Below are positions 35,337 to 46,412 of a stretch of DNA of 64,000 nt, piece by piece. The DNA comes from Orientallactaga sibirica (Eukaryota > Chordata > Mammalia > Rodentia > Dipodidae). The DNA lies in contig JAEOAD010000029.1 of NCBI GenBank assembly GCA_036365145.1, positions 18,296,001 through 18,360,000 of the forward strand. The letters are read 5' to 3'. A program made the translations under genes and the position numbers. The notes under the pieces are model-generated. The model saw only the letters and a program-made list of their open reading frames with translations. It made no database searches and had not been told where the DNA came from. Within the stretch, counting starts at the first letter, position 1, and the number at the start of each line of letters is the position of its first letter.

Positions 35337-37655
35337 CCTCTTTTTTTCTAATGAGAACATCTTACAAAGAATTTATAAGTAGATTTTTCATGTAGTCTTT
35401 CATGTAGAGATATCAAAATAAGACTGGGGTCAAGATACAAATAATGATGTTTTTAAAGTTATTTCAAGAGTGTAAAGAAGACATATTCTAGATAAAAGTC
35501 TAATATTTATTCTGTTTTTTGTCCACATATTATAACATTTTAAAGTCATATAATCCTATTGAATAGCAAAAATTTTCAATAGAAGAAGCAGATATCAAAC
35601 AAACCACATTAAGTCCCTTGTTTTTAAGAGCAAAATCTCACAAGCTAAGTCTTCAGATAAAGGTAGAAATGTTTCCATTATAAATACAGAAGATTCATTG
35701 AAATAGACCAGATATTTTGGCTGTGTGTGGTTGTGTACACAAAGTGAAAGAAAGATCATGAGTTTGAGACCGTCCTACTCTGAATACTGATAACACATTT
35801 CAAAAAACTTAAGTATCAACAGTGATCATGGCTATGATTCATGAACACTAAAAATCTTTCCCAGTCTTCCTAGCCCACCAAGCCCCACTCTTTTCCTATT
35901 GTCCTTTCTCTCCTCCAGGGTCTCTCACCCATACTGACTAGACCTATGTTGATATATATCACGCTTCCTTCTATAGTAATTGTTTTCTACCTACTGCCAT
36001 TTACTGTTTTAATAGATCATCATTAGTTTAAGCTTTAGAGTTTAATCTTTGTTGATGACTAATAACAGTTACAAAGTATATGAAAAACAAGACACTGGCA
36101 AATAGAGAAATCATACACATAGAGCTCCTGTCACCAGGGGACTCTGAAGGAATGTTATCGGTTCTTAGAAAGCGCATTCCTTGTGAGCTTCAGCATTTAT
36201 AGCCATCAAATTGGCTGCTTCATTAGCAACTAAAAAAGTAACTTAGGAAATTTTATCCGACTAAGTTCTGGTAAGGTCTTTACAAATTCCTTTATTTGTA
36301 TCCTCCTGATTTTAGGAGGTCTCTGAAGGCCAGAGCCCCGGTAGTCCTATTCCACACAATGCCATCAAAAGCCATCTAAAGCCTTGGACTCAGGAGACAA
36401 TATTTCGTACAGCTCCAGCACAACTCTATTTAGAAACTCTATTTAGAAAACTTATAGATTTCATTGCTGAGAACAAACAATATAACTTGTTATTCACATG
36501 TTGCCTATTTTATGTTAATCATTGCTAAACCAGGTAGGACAGGCAACATCTGTATAACCATGTGACACTGGAACATTCTCAGATTCATCAGGACAGGACA
36601 TAAGCTCATTTTACCCACAAGGCAATGTTAGGATCTCTTACTCACCTTTCCTGCTCATACCTCCATCTTATAAACTTCAGGAGCTACATAAAACCTCATG
36701 CTGAGGACATAAGTAATTTAGCACACATTTTACAAAGGTCATATTCCCCATTAAATATGATATTAGCAGTCCTTGCATTAGTCAGGAATATGTACAAGAA
36801 CATAATGAAGAGAACACATTTACATTATAAAGGGGGTTCATTAGATTGACTTTCATGGTACAGACTGGAGAGTCAAACAATACTTATCTGCATGCTAGAG
36901 AGCCAGGGAACCCAGTGTCTGGATTACTCAACAGCCTTGGTCTAACCCTGAAGGCCTGGAGGGTACGGAAGAGTCACTGTGCATTGAAGTGACCAAACAT
37001 AAGTAATTCAGTTATTACACACCAGGTGCTTCTTTAAGTACTTTACCATGATTTAGAAAGGCAGAGGCAGCTTCAATATCCTGACAAAATTAAACAATGT
37101 ATTATGGATGAAGATTTGAGGGTTATTGGAATGTATCTGTGCCCATCTGGTGTATAAATTTTGATTGTTTACTTAAAATAAAGAGAAAAAAGATCTTAGT
37201 AATCATAAAACATCATTTAAAAACATTACCTGTTACTTGGATTCTATCAATAAAATGTAATTTAACTTCAAATGTAAAAAATCATAACACTGTGGCCCCT
37301 AAAGGCTAATCTGCCAGTTACCCACAGTAAAGTTTGCAACACAGCAAGGGATACCCTGTCATGGGTGCCTTGACAAATGATCTTGAGCTTATTAAGACAT
37401 TTACCATTTTGCCAGTCAACTGACAGCTGGGGGATCATTACCAGTTACCATACCTATTTAATTCCGTTTTTAGATTCCATGAATGAAAAATATCTGATGA
37501 GATATCCTGCTCTCCACTGTGCCCAGGGCTTCTGAAATAATTCTGTCACTTTGCTCTTTTTGGTCTGTCTTTTTCATCAAGAGAAAAATCTTACAACCCA
37601 CTAAATGAATTAAGATTTCCATCCTTACATCTTCTTTGCATAGTTATTACAGGAA
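35337..37655. other. mostly unique sequence, candidate conserved noncoding blocks
   Basis: A decayed B1-like piece sits at about 35715-35800. 36110-36410 and 37270-37640 have balanced composition, no repeat resemblance and no long frame. The 74-codon frame at 36625 has no supporting features. Confidence 0.35.
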
Positions 37656-37660
37656 GTAGC

Positions 37661-38043
37661 TATGGTAGTTTGACTATAAGGCCCCCAATATATTCAATGT
37701 TTTATTAGTTTATAGTTTGCATCTGCAGTCACCTATCTAGAGGCAATGTCACTAGGTGGTTCTTAAGGTGTGGTGGTAGGTTTGAGATTCCATTGTAAAG
37801 ATATGCAAAGTGTACCTAGTGGGAGTTCCTGAAGTGTGCTGTGGCTTGACTGTAGCTTTGCTCTGTGTGCTGTGTGGCTGGTTGGTTTTTCTCTCTTGCT
37901 TGGCCCTGTGAAGGCAGGCCAGCTTCTTCTGCCATTATGGAACTTCCCCTGGATCTGTAAGCTTCAATAAATAATATCGCTTCCTCCATTTACTGTGCCT
38001 GGTCTGGAAGTTCATCTCAGTGAACCTGAAGCTGTCTGCTACA
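37661..38043 (+). mobile_element. MaLR-type solo LTR
   Basis: Same family as 23573 and 31497. The exact TSD GTAGC lies at 37656-37660 and 38044-38048. The first dinucleotide is TA instead of TG, a later point change. Ends CTGCTACA. About 383 bp. Confidence 0.9.
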
Positions 38044-40398
38044 GTAGCAAAAAAGGCTGCTACCACTAGATGCAAGGAATTAGTCCAAAATATTAGAAAA
38101 AATTAAAATTTAAAAAATGTTTTTAGAATCTCAATCTAATTGTGGTAAATATGGGTAAGAACATTTGTATATAAAGTTGTTCCCTTTATCCTCAGAGGGT
38201 ACCCCCTAAGATTCCCAATAGATCCCTGAAATCATGCATAGTGCTGAATATTCTGTACTTTTCAATTATTCTTTATTGTATAGCTCAGCAGCCTCAACAT
38301 ACATATTCCCTTAAGTTGGGATATTAAATTTTCCTTCCAAGGAAGCCTTGCCCTGTTTCTCTTTATCATATCTGTATGATCACCGTTACTACTCTTGAAG
38401 CTTTGATCCATTATTAAGTAAAATGAGAATCTCTTCAGCCAAATCCCTGTAAAAGGCCAAAATCATCTTTTTACAAGGCACAGAATGCAACTTAAAATCT
38501 GAATTGTTTTTTTCTAGAACTTTTCATTTAATATATTCTTACTGTTCAACATAGGTAACCAGAATAACAAAAAAGTGTAAACTTAAATAAGTTTAATGTA
38601 GTGCATGTGATTTGAGTGTTCCATATTAGTTTACAGAACTGTATAAATACAGGTTGAATTATTGTGGAATGTGGGAAGAAATTTTTAATGATATTTCATC
38701 ATTTGATAAGCTTTATATGACACTTAACATCCTATAATTCCCTCAATATTTAGGAAAACAATAAAATGTTACAAACAGAAAAAAGTTATAAGAAAATCAT
38801 TTCAAATGATATTATGGAGTTAGTTAAAATATAAGACAAAAGTAAAATGCATCTATAAGTTTGATGGTTAGAATAAGGTAATCTCCTTTTGCAAATAGTC
38901 CATTAGAGACACAGACACAGGAGCAGAAAGCAGAAGCCTTTCTGCCCTGGTGAGACTAAAACACCAGGCTAATTCAGTTTACTCACCATGGTAATAACAA
39001 GCAGCTTCATCATTCTTCCTTCTTAACTTTTCTGGGTCTTTTCCTCTCATTTGTGGGCTTTATATGAATCTGCTCTCCTCTCAGGCCTACTAACCAATCA
39101 GGGTCCTTCATATACATTTGAACTTGGCAATGAGGCTCATCACAGTTGGAAACCTAATTTATAAAAAGACCTGATCCAAGCTGCCACAGGGATTTCCCTG
39201 GATTTTCTCTTTTGAACCCCTCTGAGCAGGAAAGCTTTCTTGCTCTTTTATTACTCTCTTTAAATATTTTAGTATAAATATTTCACAACTTACTTATTTT
39301 GTCTAGGTGTATTAATTCTTTGTTAATAATAAGATAAGCTATAACTTGAGGAGTTCTAAGTCCACCTCAACCTGGCAATGACAGCTCTCAACCTGGCAAC
39401 AAGTTGATATTTTATTAAGCTACAAATAAATATAAAAAATAGTAAATGTCTAGAGAAAGAAAAGAATATTTAATGTAAGAAAATATTTTGTATACAGAGT
39501 TTCAATTTCCATAAAGTAACATGAAAGACTAATACTGATTTGTCATTTAATCTAAAAACTTATAGAAGTCATACCACAGGAAATTATCTGCATATTTACA
39601 GTGCCCAAATATATGTTTCATAAACAAATATCACAGATTCCCACAAAGAGCATATATAAATGACACTAGTTTTAAAAGGTTAACTAGCTACAACCAAATT
39701 AAAGCTGATTTTGGTCTCTGGTACAAATATGGGTTGATGCTTTGAATATGTTGATGTATTCGTACTATGTTCTGCTTGAAACAGATTGAAATTGAAGGAT
39801 TATATAAACCTGATAGTATAATTTTGCAAATAAAACATATTTGAAAAGAAAGAGTATTCATACATGCAGCTGTTCATCAATATTTGGAATTTATTCACAG
39901 AGTTGGGACATGCACAGGAGCAACAGGAGTTAGACATTCAGCAGCAATGAATATAAAGAATCAGTGGTCTCAAGTAGCTAACTCATTAGTATAATTGCAG
40001 GTAAATTACCTTGCTCTGAAATAAGAAAGGACCTTGCTAACAGACACATACAAATTCAAGTCATACTCCAGGTAAGTAATTTATGTTAATTTTCATGATA
40101 TGTTATTAAACAACTACTGTGATTGAACTGAGGATACATACCATTTTCATGGAAAGGGTTCCCATGGACTGGTTCATTGAAAATAATCTTAGAGGAATGT
40201 AGATTCCAAAAGGCAAAAGCTGTTCTTTGACATGTTATGTCAAAAGTAGCTAAATAAGAAAAAAAGTCTTGATAAGAATTAAACAATTACATTGGTAAAA
40301 ATAAGTGAGACTTTGGTGTGTATAAAATGAATGAAAGATGTGTAGATAGAAAAATCTAAATGCATTACTATCAAAGAGTGTATTTTAAGTACTCTATC
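38044..40398. other. unique AT-rich sequence
   Basis: 38170-38300 faintly resembles a Tigger-like DNA transposon end (TTATCCTCAGAGGGTACCCC), low confidence. Otherwise no gene or repeat recognised. Confidence 0.3.
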
Positions 40399-40399
40399 A

Positions 40400-40506
40400 A
40401 GAGACTAGTGGTAGTACACACCTGTCATCTTGGTGCCTGGGAGGTTGAGGAATGAGCTCAAGTTCAAGTTCATCCTAGGCTACATAAGAAGGCTACATAA
40501 CCTCAA
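40400..40506 (+). repeat. B1-like SINE fragment
   Basis: GTGGTAGTACACACCTGTCATCTTGGTGCCTGGGAGGTTGAGG, then CAAGTTCATCCTAGGCTACA. Confidence 0.55.
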
Positions 40507-40890
40507 TCTTCTCCTGTTTCTCTTTGCATCACTCTCTCCCTTCTTTTCTCTTTCTCTTTCATATAACCTTTACTTTTTCTTCCTTCTTTTCCTTGGCACT
40601 GACCTGGAACTCCCAGTACCAGCATGTAGTTAACATCCACAATGAGCTGTTGATCAGTGAGACTTATGAGGTTTCCAAAAGAAGACAGATTTTTGTCAGA
40701 GTACTTGATGACCCAGCAAAGGTTAATGGTAAGACCATACTGTTGAAGACACCACATGCTGTTGGGATGGAACATGGAGAGACCTGGATGGAATCTGGAA
40801 GAGAGTCAGTCCCCAGACAGTTAGCTTGTCTACTGCCAGAAGGCATTACATAAGTGATGGGGGAAAACAACCAGCATCTGTCCGAGCAGT
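40507..40890 (+). mobile_element. LINE-1 3'UTR fragment, plus strand (inverted relative to its neighbour)
   Basis: The reverse complement matches 12686-13010. The next segment to the right is the same 3'UTR in the opposite orientation. The 109-codon frame 40524-40853 is a translation of this noncoding repeat: its counterpart appears on the other strand of the 12.7-kb copy. Confidence 0.7.
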
Positions 40891-40899
40891 AGTCACTTA

Positions 40900-42155
40900 T
40901 TTTGGGTGGGAAGGAATGGCTCTGGGCATGATGTCTCAACCTGTGGTTCTTATAATCTTTGTGCCCGCTCTTCAACAAAATTCCCTGAGCCTTGATGGAT
41001 GAGTTCTACTTCAGTGATGAGCTATTAGGAGCCTCTGGATCTCTTCTGTGGTAGGTGTCAAGTATCCTCAGGGTCTGTCTCCTACACCCTGGCACAGAAA
41101 CAGCATGGAAGGAGCACTCATGCTTGTCTCCCCATTCTCCAGTGGATTCAGCTGTGGCTTTGCTGAAGTGTGAGGGTTAGTTTATCTCCTCCGGTCTCAC
41201 TACCTTCTGAAAAAGAACAGATTGGCCAATGGAAAGTGAAGTCAGCATAGTTTAAATTGGATAATCATTATTAATTTAGGGATAATTTGGTGTATTTAAT
41301 CCTTCTTTAAGCCAAAGACTAGTGAGAGCTTGAAGCTGGAGAACATAACCTTTGTCTCCATAGGATTCTGATTGGGTCTCAATTCCAGATATGGGTTCCT
41401 TTACACTGAGTGGATCTCTTAGCCAATCAGAGAGCTAGTGGTTACCCACTGAAGCTGTGTGTCAGGGTGTTTGCTTCTGAGTAGCTTAGGTTGCTGGTTT
41501 CTCAGACCATTGTTGGCCATTTTCCCCCAGTACCTCATGTAGCACTTTCCAGCTCTAGATAGGCTGTATGGTGACTGGCTTTCTTTTGAATTCCAGTCAG
41601 GTGGCCCTGTGATCTGTGTCAGCAGCATACAGTTTCTTCAGCAACAGCTTTTGCCTCAGGAAGGTAATCAAGTGCTTTGACAGAAAGCTGTCTTGATTTA
41701 GGGACCTTGTAAGTCTCTCTGATCAATAGCTCAGTATGGGTAGCAACCAATCTCTGGTACTGGGAGTTACAAATCAGAGACAGAAAAAAAAAAAAATTCT
41801 TTTAAGCATAGGCTTCATCCCACCCTCACCAGAGCCCTGTTTTTCAGGTGCTCCGAACTTACTCCTTTTGAGGGCTATATCTTTTAGGCTATCTCTAAGG
41901 ATAAAGGTTTCTATGGTATCAGCTCATTTTGGATTTAATTTTGTGTTTGTTTTCCTCAAACCACCCCCACAAACCCTTCCACCCCTATTGTCTGGGCCTT
42001 GAGTTGCCTGTCAGGTATGACAGCATCTCAAGCAGGTCCAGATTAGGGAAGGCAGACAAGTGACACATGAGGTGTTTGTCTTTCTGTGATTGTGTGAGTT
42101 TGCTGAGTATGATCTATTTCAAGTTTGTCCATTTCTAGCTTTAAAGAATTGTGAT
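40900..42155 (-). mobile_element. LINE-1 3'UTR, minus strand
   Basis: Reversed 3'UTR: GGCATGATGTCTCAACCTG, TTCCCTGAGCCTTGATGG, GTACCTCATGTAGCACTTTCC; the reversed 3'UTR start ACTTGAAATAGATCATACTC lies at about 42100-42125. It joins directly to truncated ORF2 at about 42157. Confidence 0.75.
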
Positions 42156-42156
42156 C

Positions 42157-42850
42157 TCATATGATGCAGGAAGTTATTTCAACTTTCCTGAATTTTTGGA
42201 CACATGCTTTATGGCCTAATATATAGTGTATTTTGGAAAAAGTTCTGTGAGCTGCTGAGAAGATTGTGTATTCTGTAGAGTTGAGGTGGAAAATTCTGTA
42301 GATGTCAGTTAGCTGTACTTGATCTATGGTGTTGTTTAGATCTATTATTTCCCTGTTGATTTTCTGCTTGCATGATCTGTCTATTGATGATAGTGGAGTA
42401 TTGAAGTCTCTGACTGTGATGGTGTTGGTGTTTATTTCTGTTTTGTTGTCAAGTAGGTTTTGTTTTATAAACTGTGGTGAACCTGTGTTTGGAGCATATA
42501 CATTTATGATCATGATGTTTTCATGTTGGATCATTTCCTTGATGAGTAACAAGTAGCTTTCTTTGTCCTTTTTGATTACTTTTGAAATATATTTTATCAT
42601 ATATTAATATAGCAACACCTGCATGTTTTTTAATTCCATTTGCTTGAACTATCATTTTTCATCCTTTCACCCTGAGGAGGTGTCTATTTTTAATGGTGAG
42701 GTGGGTTTCTTGAAAACTGCAGATAGAACTGTCCATTTTTTGATCCACCTTGCTAACTTGTAATTTTGATGAGTGAGTTAAGACCATTAATATTTAAGGT
42801 GACTACTGCAGGTTTGAATCAATCCCTGTCAAGATGAGGTGTTTTATAGG
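42157..42850 (-). pseudogene. LINE-1 ORF2 endonuclease-domain remnant
   Basis: The minus strand encodes the N-terminal APE-like endonuclease of LINE-1 ORF2, which nicks target DNA for target-primed reverse transcription. The 42157-42600 frame shows NVYAPNTG and, further on, the DFN...D-type and EYTIFSAAHRT-type motifs. Sequence up to about 42850 corresponds to the ORF2 start, broken by frameshifts. The reverse-transcriptase and C-terminal domains are absent: the frame ends just before the SDH part of the endonuclease and runs straight into 3'UTR. Nonfunctional. Confidence 0.85.
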
Positions 42851-42949
42851 GTTTAGTGCTTTCTTGTGTTTTGTACTTTTTTTGAGCCCCATCTATTTTT
42901 GGTGATTAAGATCTACTTCTTGGCTCTTGAGATTGGTTTTTTGACTCTT

Positions 42950-43500
42950 CTATGTTGAGTATTCCATGAAGTAGTCTCTGTAGGTTTGGCCTTTCTGGCT
43001 TTCCTGTCCTTCTGCCTGGATTTCCTTTCTTTCTGGTATACCCATGATCCAGATATTTAAGCTATCCCACAGTTCCCTTGTATTCTGTTCACTTGATTTT
43101 TTAAACTTAGCAAAGTTTTTGGACTCCTGATAAATTTCTTCTGTCCTGTCTTCCAGGTCAGAAGTTCTGTCTTCCACATGAGTAACTCTATTAGTGAGGG
43201 GTTCTAGAGAGGTTTTGATAATTTCTATTTGATTTTTATTTTCTGTTGTGCTATTTTGCATTGTGTCCATCTCTTTTCTGAGGTACAATTTCAATTCAAA
43301 TTCTGATTTTCTTGCTGTTTCCTAGAATTCATTCTTGCATCTTATCAAATTTTCATTAAGCTTAATCAACCAGTTGTTGAGATCTTCCATTTCTTGTCTC
43401 ACCTTCAATTTATTCATATCACTTTGGAAGATTCTAATGTTTTCTTTGATCAAGTTAAGCCTACTATTCTAGGAGATGATTCTGTTCATTTTCATTGATA
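42950..43500 (-). pseudogene. LINE-1 ORF1 remnant
   Basis: Minus-strand frame 42950-43294 resembles LINE-1 ORF1p, the trimeric RNA-binding chaperone. A heptad-rich coiled coil (region around VEDRTSDLEDRTEE) is followed by the RRM start (NIWIMGIPERKE). Coiled-coil-like coding extends upstream to about 43500 but is broken by stops. The rest of the RRM and the C-terminal domain are missing before ORF2 begins. Nonfunctional. Confidence 0.8.
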
Positions 43501-43680
43501 CAATTTTTGGTTCTTTGATGGTTTGCTTCCAGTTCAGCATTTTTTTTTTTTTTTAATCAGGGTCTCATCGTTGTGTTTTCACTTTGGGAGTGAATTCTTT
43601 TAACTTCTTATGACTTCATTGGAGGCTTCCATCGTAGCACTAGGCATCCTTCGAGGAGATCTCTCAGTTTTCTGACTTTG

Positions 43681-43724
43681 GGTTTTTTTTTTTTTGTTTT
43701 TTTGTTTTTTTGTTTTTTTTTTTG
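43681..43724. repeat. T-rich (GTTTTTTT)n tract
   Basis: Runs of T separated by single G, within the LINE-1 region upstream of ORF1; a second poly(T) is at 43541-43555. Confidence 0.8.
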
Positions 43725-43799
43725 TGGTCTACCTATTTTGGGGAGATACTTCATTCTATTGAGGAGGAAGCAAGTTTTATCCTTATAGGATCTTCAGAG

Positions 43800-44420
43800 G
43801 GTGTTCTGTTTTAAATGTGAACTGGACGATGTACTTACCATGGGATTAGAACCACAGGTACACAGATTGTGGAGATTGCAGGTACATCAAAGGTATCTGG
43901 TGAACTAGGACCTCTGGCCAACTTGCTCCACTTGCACATATTCTTCAGCACACAGGCATCATGGGTTGGGGAGCCAGGCACCAGGAAGCTGGAGAGGCCT
44001 GCTCCTACAATGGCCAGTACACCCTCTGACTCAGGGGAACAAGAATATCAGTACTCAGGGTGCAGTCAGGATACCAGAGCAAAAGGACTATTCCCACAGC
44101 CCCCGCACAGGATTCAGACCTCCCCAAGCCAAGAGCAAGGGGACCTACAGGGACCAGGAAACTGGATGAACTGGGAACAGGGATCTTGCCTACTCATTCT
44201 GTAAGCACCATGTGTACTCTCTACCACAGGGTATCTGGGATTTGGGGACACAGGGACACTTTGATAAGGAAGGTAGAAAATATTGGGACCAGGAAACTGG
44301 GAGTAGCTCTGGGCAACAGGCATGTGGCCTACTCATTCTGTATCTGCTGTGTGCATCCTCTGGTGCAGGGTATTTCTATCCCCTGACCTTGTCCTTGGTC
44401 CTATATTTGTTGAAGCTGCA
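43800..44420 (-). mobile_element. putative LINE-1 5'UTR with repeated units
   Basis: Lies 5' of ORF1 on the element's strand and is GC-richer than anything nearby. A motif GGGACCAGGAAACTGG plus CCTACTCATTCTGTA recurs at 44150 and 44285 (135 bp apart), with a weaker copy CACCAGGAAGCTGG at 43979. This suggests a monomer-type promoter region like that of mouse LINE-1, which I infer rather than know for this lineage. Frames of 100-111 codons here are not protein-like. Confidence 0.55.
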
Positions 44421-44879
44421 TTAGAGTTGAATTCCATCTCTCTTTCAAATTATGAAAGTCACTGGCTTGTTATTAGCACTCCAGTTATCAGATTTTGAGG
44501 TCTGTTCAGGTTACTGTATTTAGAGAATTATCCTTAAGTATAGTCAGTCAAGGGCTTATATCTTTCCTCCTGCTATCTGGAAAAATGGAGAATCCCTGCT
44601 CTTTGGAACTGTCTCAGGCTGTAGTGAATAGTCCACTTCTACTGACTCTCAGACTGTTGTTGGGCTCAGAGGCTAACTTTCAAATACACTGCAAAGGTAA
44701 ACTTCTTGTGTTGCATAGGAGTAGAACATGAGCTGTTAAACACATTTCACAATTTCTTCTGCCCCTCTACTCTGGGGAGTATATGAACAGTTAGTTGATG
44801 CCTATTAAAAACTTATATACCTGCATTGAAAAAAGGAAGCTTATGTTATTCCTACAGTAACTAGTCATGCTTTCTCAGT
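44421..44879. other. unassigned, possibly further LINE-1 5' or unique sequence
   Basis: Moderate GC at 44550-44720 with a 78-codon frame and no recognisable family. Confidence 0.3.
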
Positions 44880-44902
44880 TTTTTTTTTTTTTTTTTTCTT
44901 TT

Positions 44903-44933
<31 letters not shown>

Positions 44934-45151
44934 GAAGACCGATAGAGATGGGTGCACCAGTGGACTCTCAGCTACTGCGAACAAAATTCAGATGTGTGCG
45001 CCCCCTTGTGGTCAAGTGCAGCATTGCACACTTGCGTCACTTTGTATCTGGCCAAACGTAGGACCTGGAGATTGGAACCGCTGGAGATTGGAACCAGCGT
45101 TCTTAGGCTTAGGAGGCAGACACCTTAACCACTAAGCCATCTCTCCAGCCC
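44880..45151 (-). repeat. B2-type SINE, long subfamily with internal duplication
   Basis: Poly(T) and (GA)n, long-subfamily block GTCAAGTGCAGCATTGCAC, and the unit GGAGATTGGAACC present twice (about 45067 and 45083). Ends CTAAGCCATCTCTCCAGCCC. Confidence 0.92.
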
Positions 45152-45159
45152 TTTAAAGT

Positions 45160-45181
45160 TTTTTTTTTTTTTTTTTTTTTA
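45160..45181. repeat. poly(T) tract
   Basis: T run of about 21 bases just after the SINE head. Confidence 0.8.
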
Positions 45182-45227
45182 ACCAGTATAGATAAAATAG
45201 TCAAATGTCCACCACATGTGATATGTA

Positions 45228-45451
45228 TTAAATTTTTTTAATTTTTGTTTTAATTCATTTGTTTATTTGAGAACAACAGAGAGAAAAAAAGAGAATGAAC
45301 ACACCAGGGCCTCTAGCCACTGCATACAAACTCCAGATGCATGTGCCAACTTGTGCATCTGGCTTATGTGGATACTGGGGAATCACACCTCAAACCAGGG
45401 TCCTTAGGTTTCACAGGCAAGCACTTAACCACTAAGCCATCTCTGTAGCCC
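45228..45451 (-). repeat. B2-type SINE
   Basis: TTCATTTGTTTATTTGAGAAC tail, CCAGGGCCTCTAGCCACTGC, AACTCCAGATGCATGTGCC and CTAAGCCATCTCTGTAGCCC. Confidence 0.92.
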
Positions 45452-45572
45452 AAAATTTATTTTTTTCAATTTATTCAAACAGTAATTTTGTAAAGACTGG
45501 TTTCCCTGGTCTTCATTTTATTTTTACTTGCCAGATGAAAGGGAATCTAAATTGCAAGTTGGGATAGGCAAT

Positions 45573-46015
45573 TGAAGCATAAATTGCTTTCCCTGAAATC
45601 AGAGGGAACTAAAGTGTTAATAACTATCCCTAAGACTAGAAGGACATAAAAGAAACAATACAGGGGTTCACCCCGGCTCCCCTGATTGATGTAATGCCCT
45701 TAGCTCAGATGGCCTTGAAGGACCAGAAATCATCTGGGTATCCTCCCTTAGACATTCCTGAATATTCCAGAATAGGCCTAAGAAGCCTATTCTGAACAAG
45801 GATACAAACAGCTACGAGTTCCTTATCTACTACACTTGGTACAGTCTGGTTTTCTTAGGATTCTCCTTATAAACATGCACCCTAGCCTGGCTCAGTGCTT
45901 CAGCCTTCATCCTGCGGGAAGGTTGCTGCCCCTCACTGTTTCTCTCAGTAAACAGTCTGTCTGTAGAGATCAAGTCTGGTGTTCTCTTTTGCTTTTCTCT
46001 TACACTTTTCTTACA
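45573..46015 (+). mobile_element. solo endogenous retroviral LTR, unclassified
   Basis: 443 bp, begins TGAAGCATAAATTGC, ends CTTTTCTTACA, with the exact 5-bp TSD GCAAT at 45568-45572 and 46016-46020. Promoter-like TATAAACATGC lies at about 45869 and a CT-rich U5-like end follows TCTCAGTAAACAGTCTG. Not related to the MaLR LTRs in this window. No internal sequence remains. Frames inside are incidental. Confidence 0.8.
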
Positions 46016-46104
46016 GCAATTTTACTGATTAAGAATGAAGGAAGGCAGGCTAAACCAAACCACTGATTGTTTAATAATAGCCAAAACTATGACTGCCTCC
46101 AAGT

Positions 46105-46412
46105 CCTTTGTACATATGTGAGTGCATATTGTGTGTATGCACATGCCACAGTATGAGTGTGGAGGTCAGGGGACAGCTTCATGTTTTGTCTTGCCTTCCA
46201 CCTCATTTGGGATATGGTCTTTTGTTTCCCTGCTATGTGGGGCAGGTTGTTTGGCCCACTAGCTTCTAGGGCATTCTTATCATTACCTTCCATTTCTCTG
46301 TAAGCACTCTATCACAGATGATAACTACCAGGCTCTGCTTTATGTAGGTCCTGGGAATCCATACTCAGATTTTCTTGAAAAGCACTTTACACACTGAGCT
46401 ATTTCAACAGGC
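46105..46412 (-). repeat. B4-like SINE, diverged
   Basis: GTGTGGAGGTCAGGGGACAGC, TAGGTCCTGGGAATCC and CACACTGAGCTATTTCAACAGG in reverse orientation. Confidence 0.55.

Noticed and set aside
38160..38300. Tigger-type DNA transposon
   Set aside because: Only a short, weak resemblance to a transposon end; no opposite terminal repeat or TA duplication could be found.
42157..42600. 147-codon frame as a host nuclease gene
   Set aside because: NVYAPNTG and the following motifs are LINE-1 ORF2 endonuclease, ORF1 lies just upstream and 3'UTR just downstream.
43869..44386. Two overlapping frames of 108-111 codons as a coding exon
   Set aside because: They overlap in different frames across repeated LINE-1 5' sequence and lack protein-like features.
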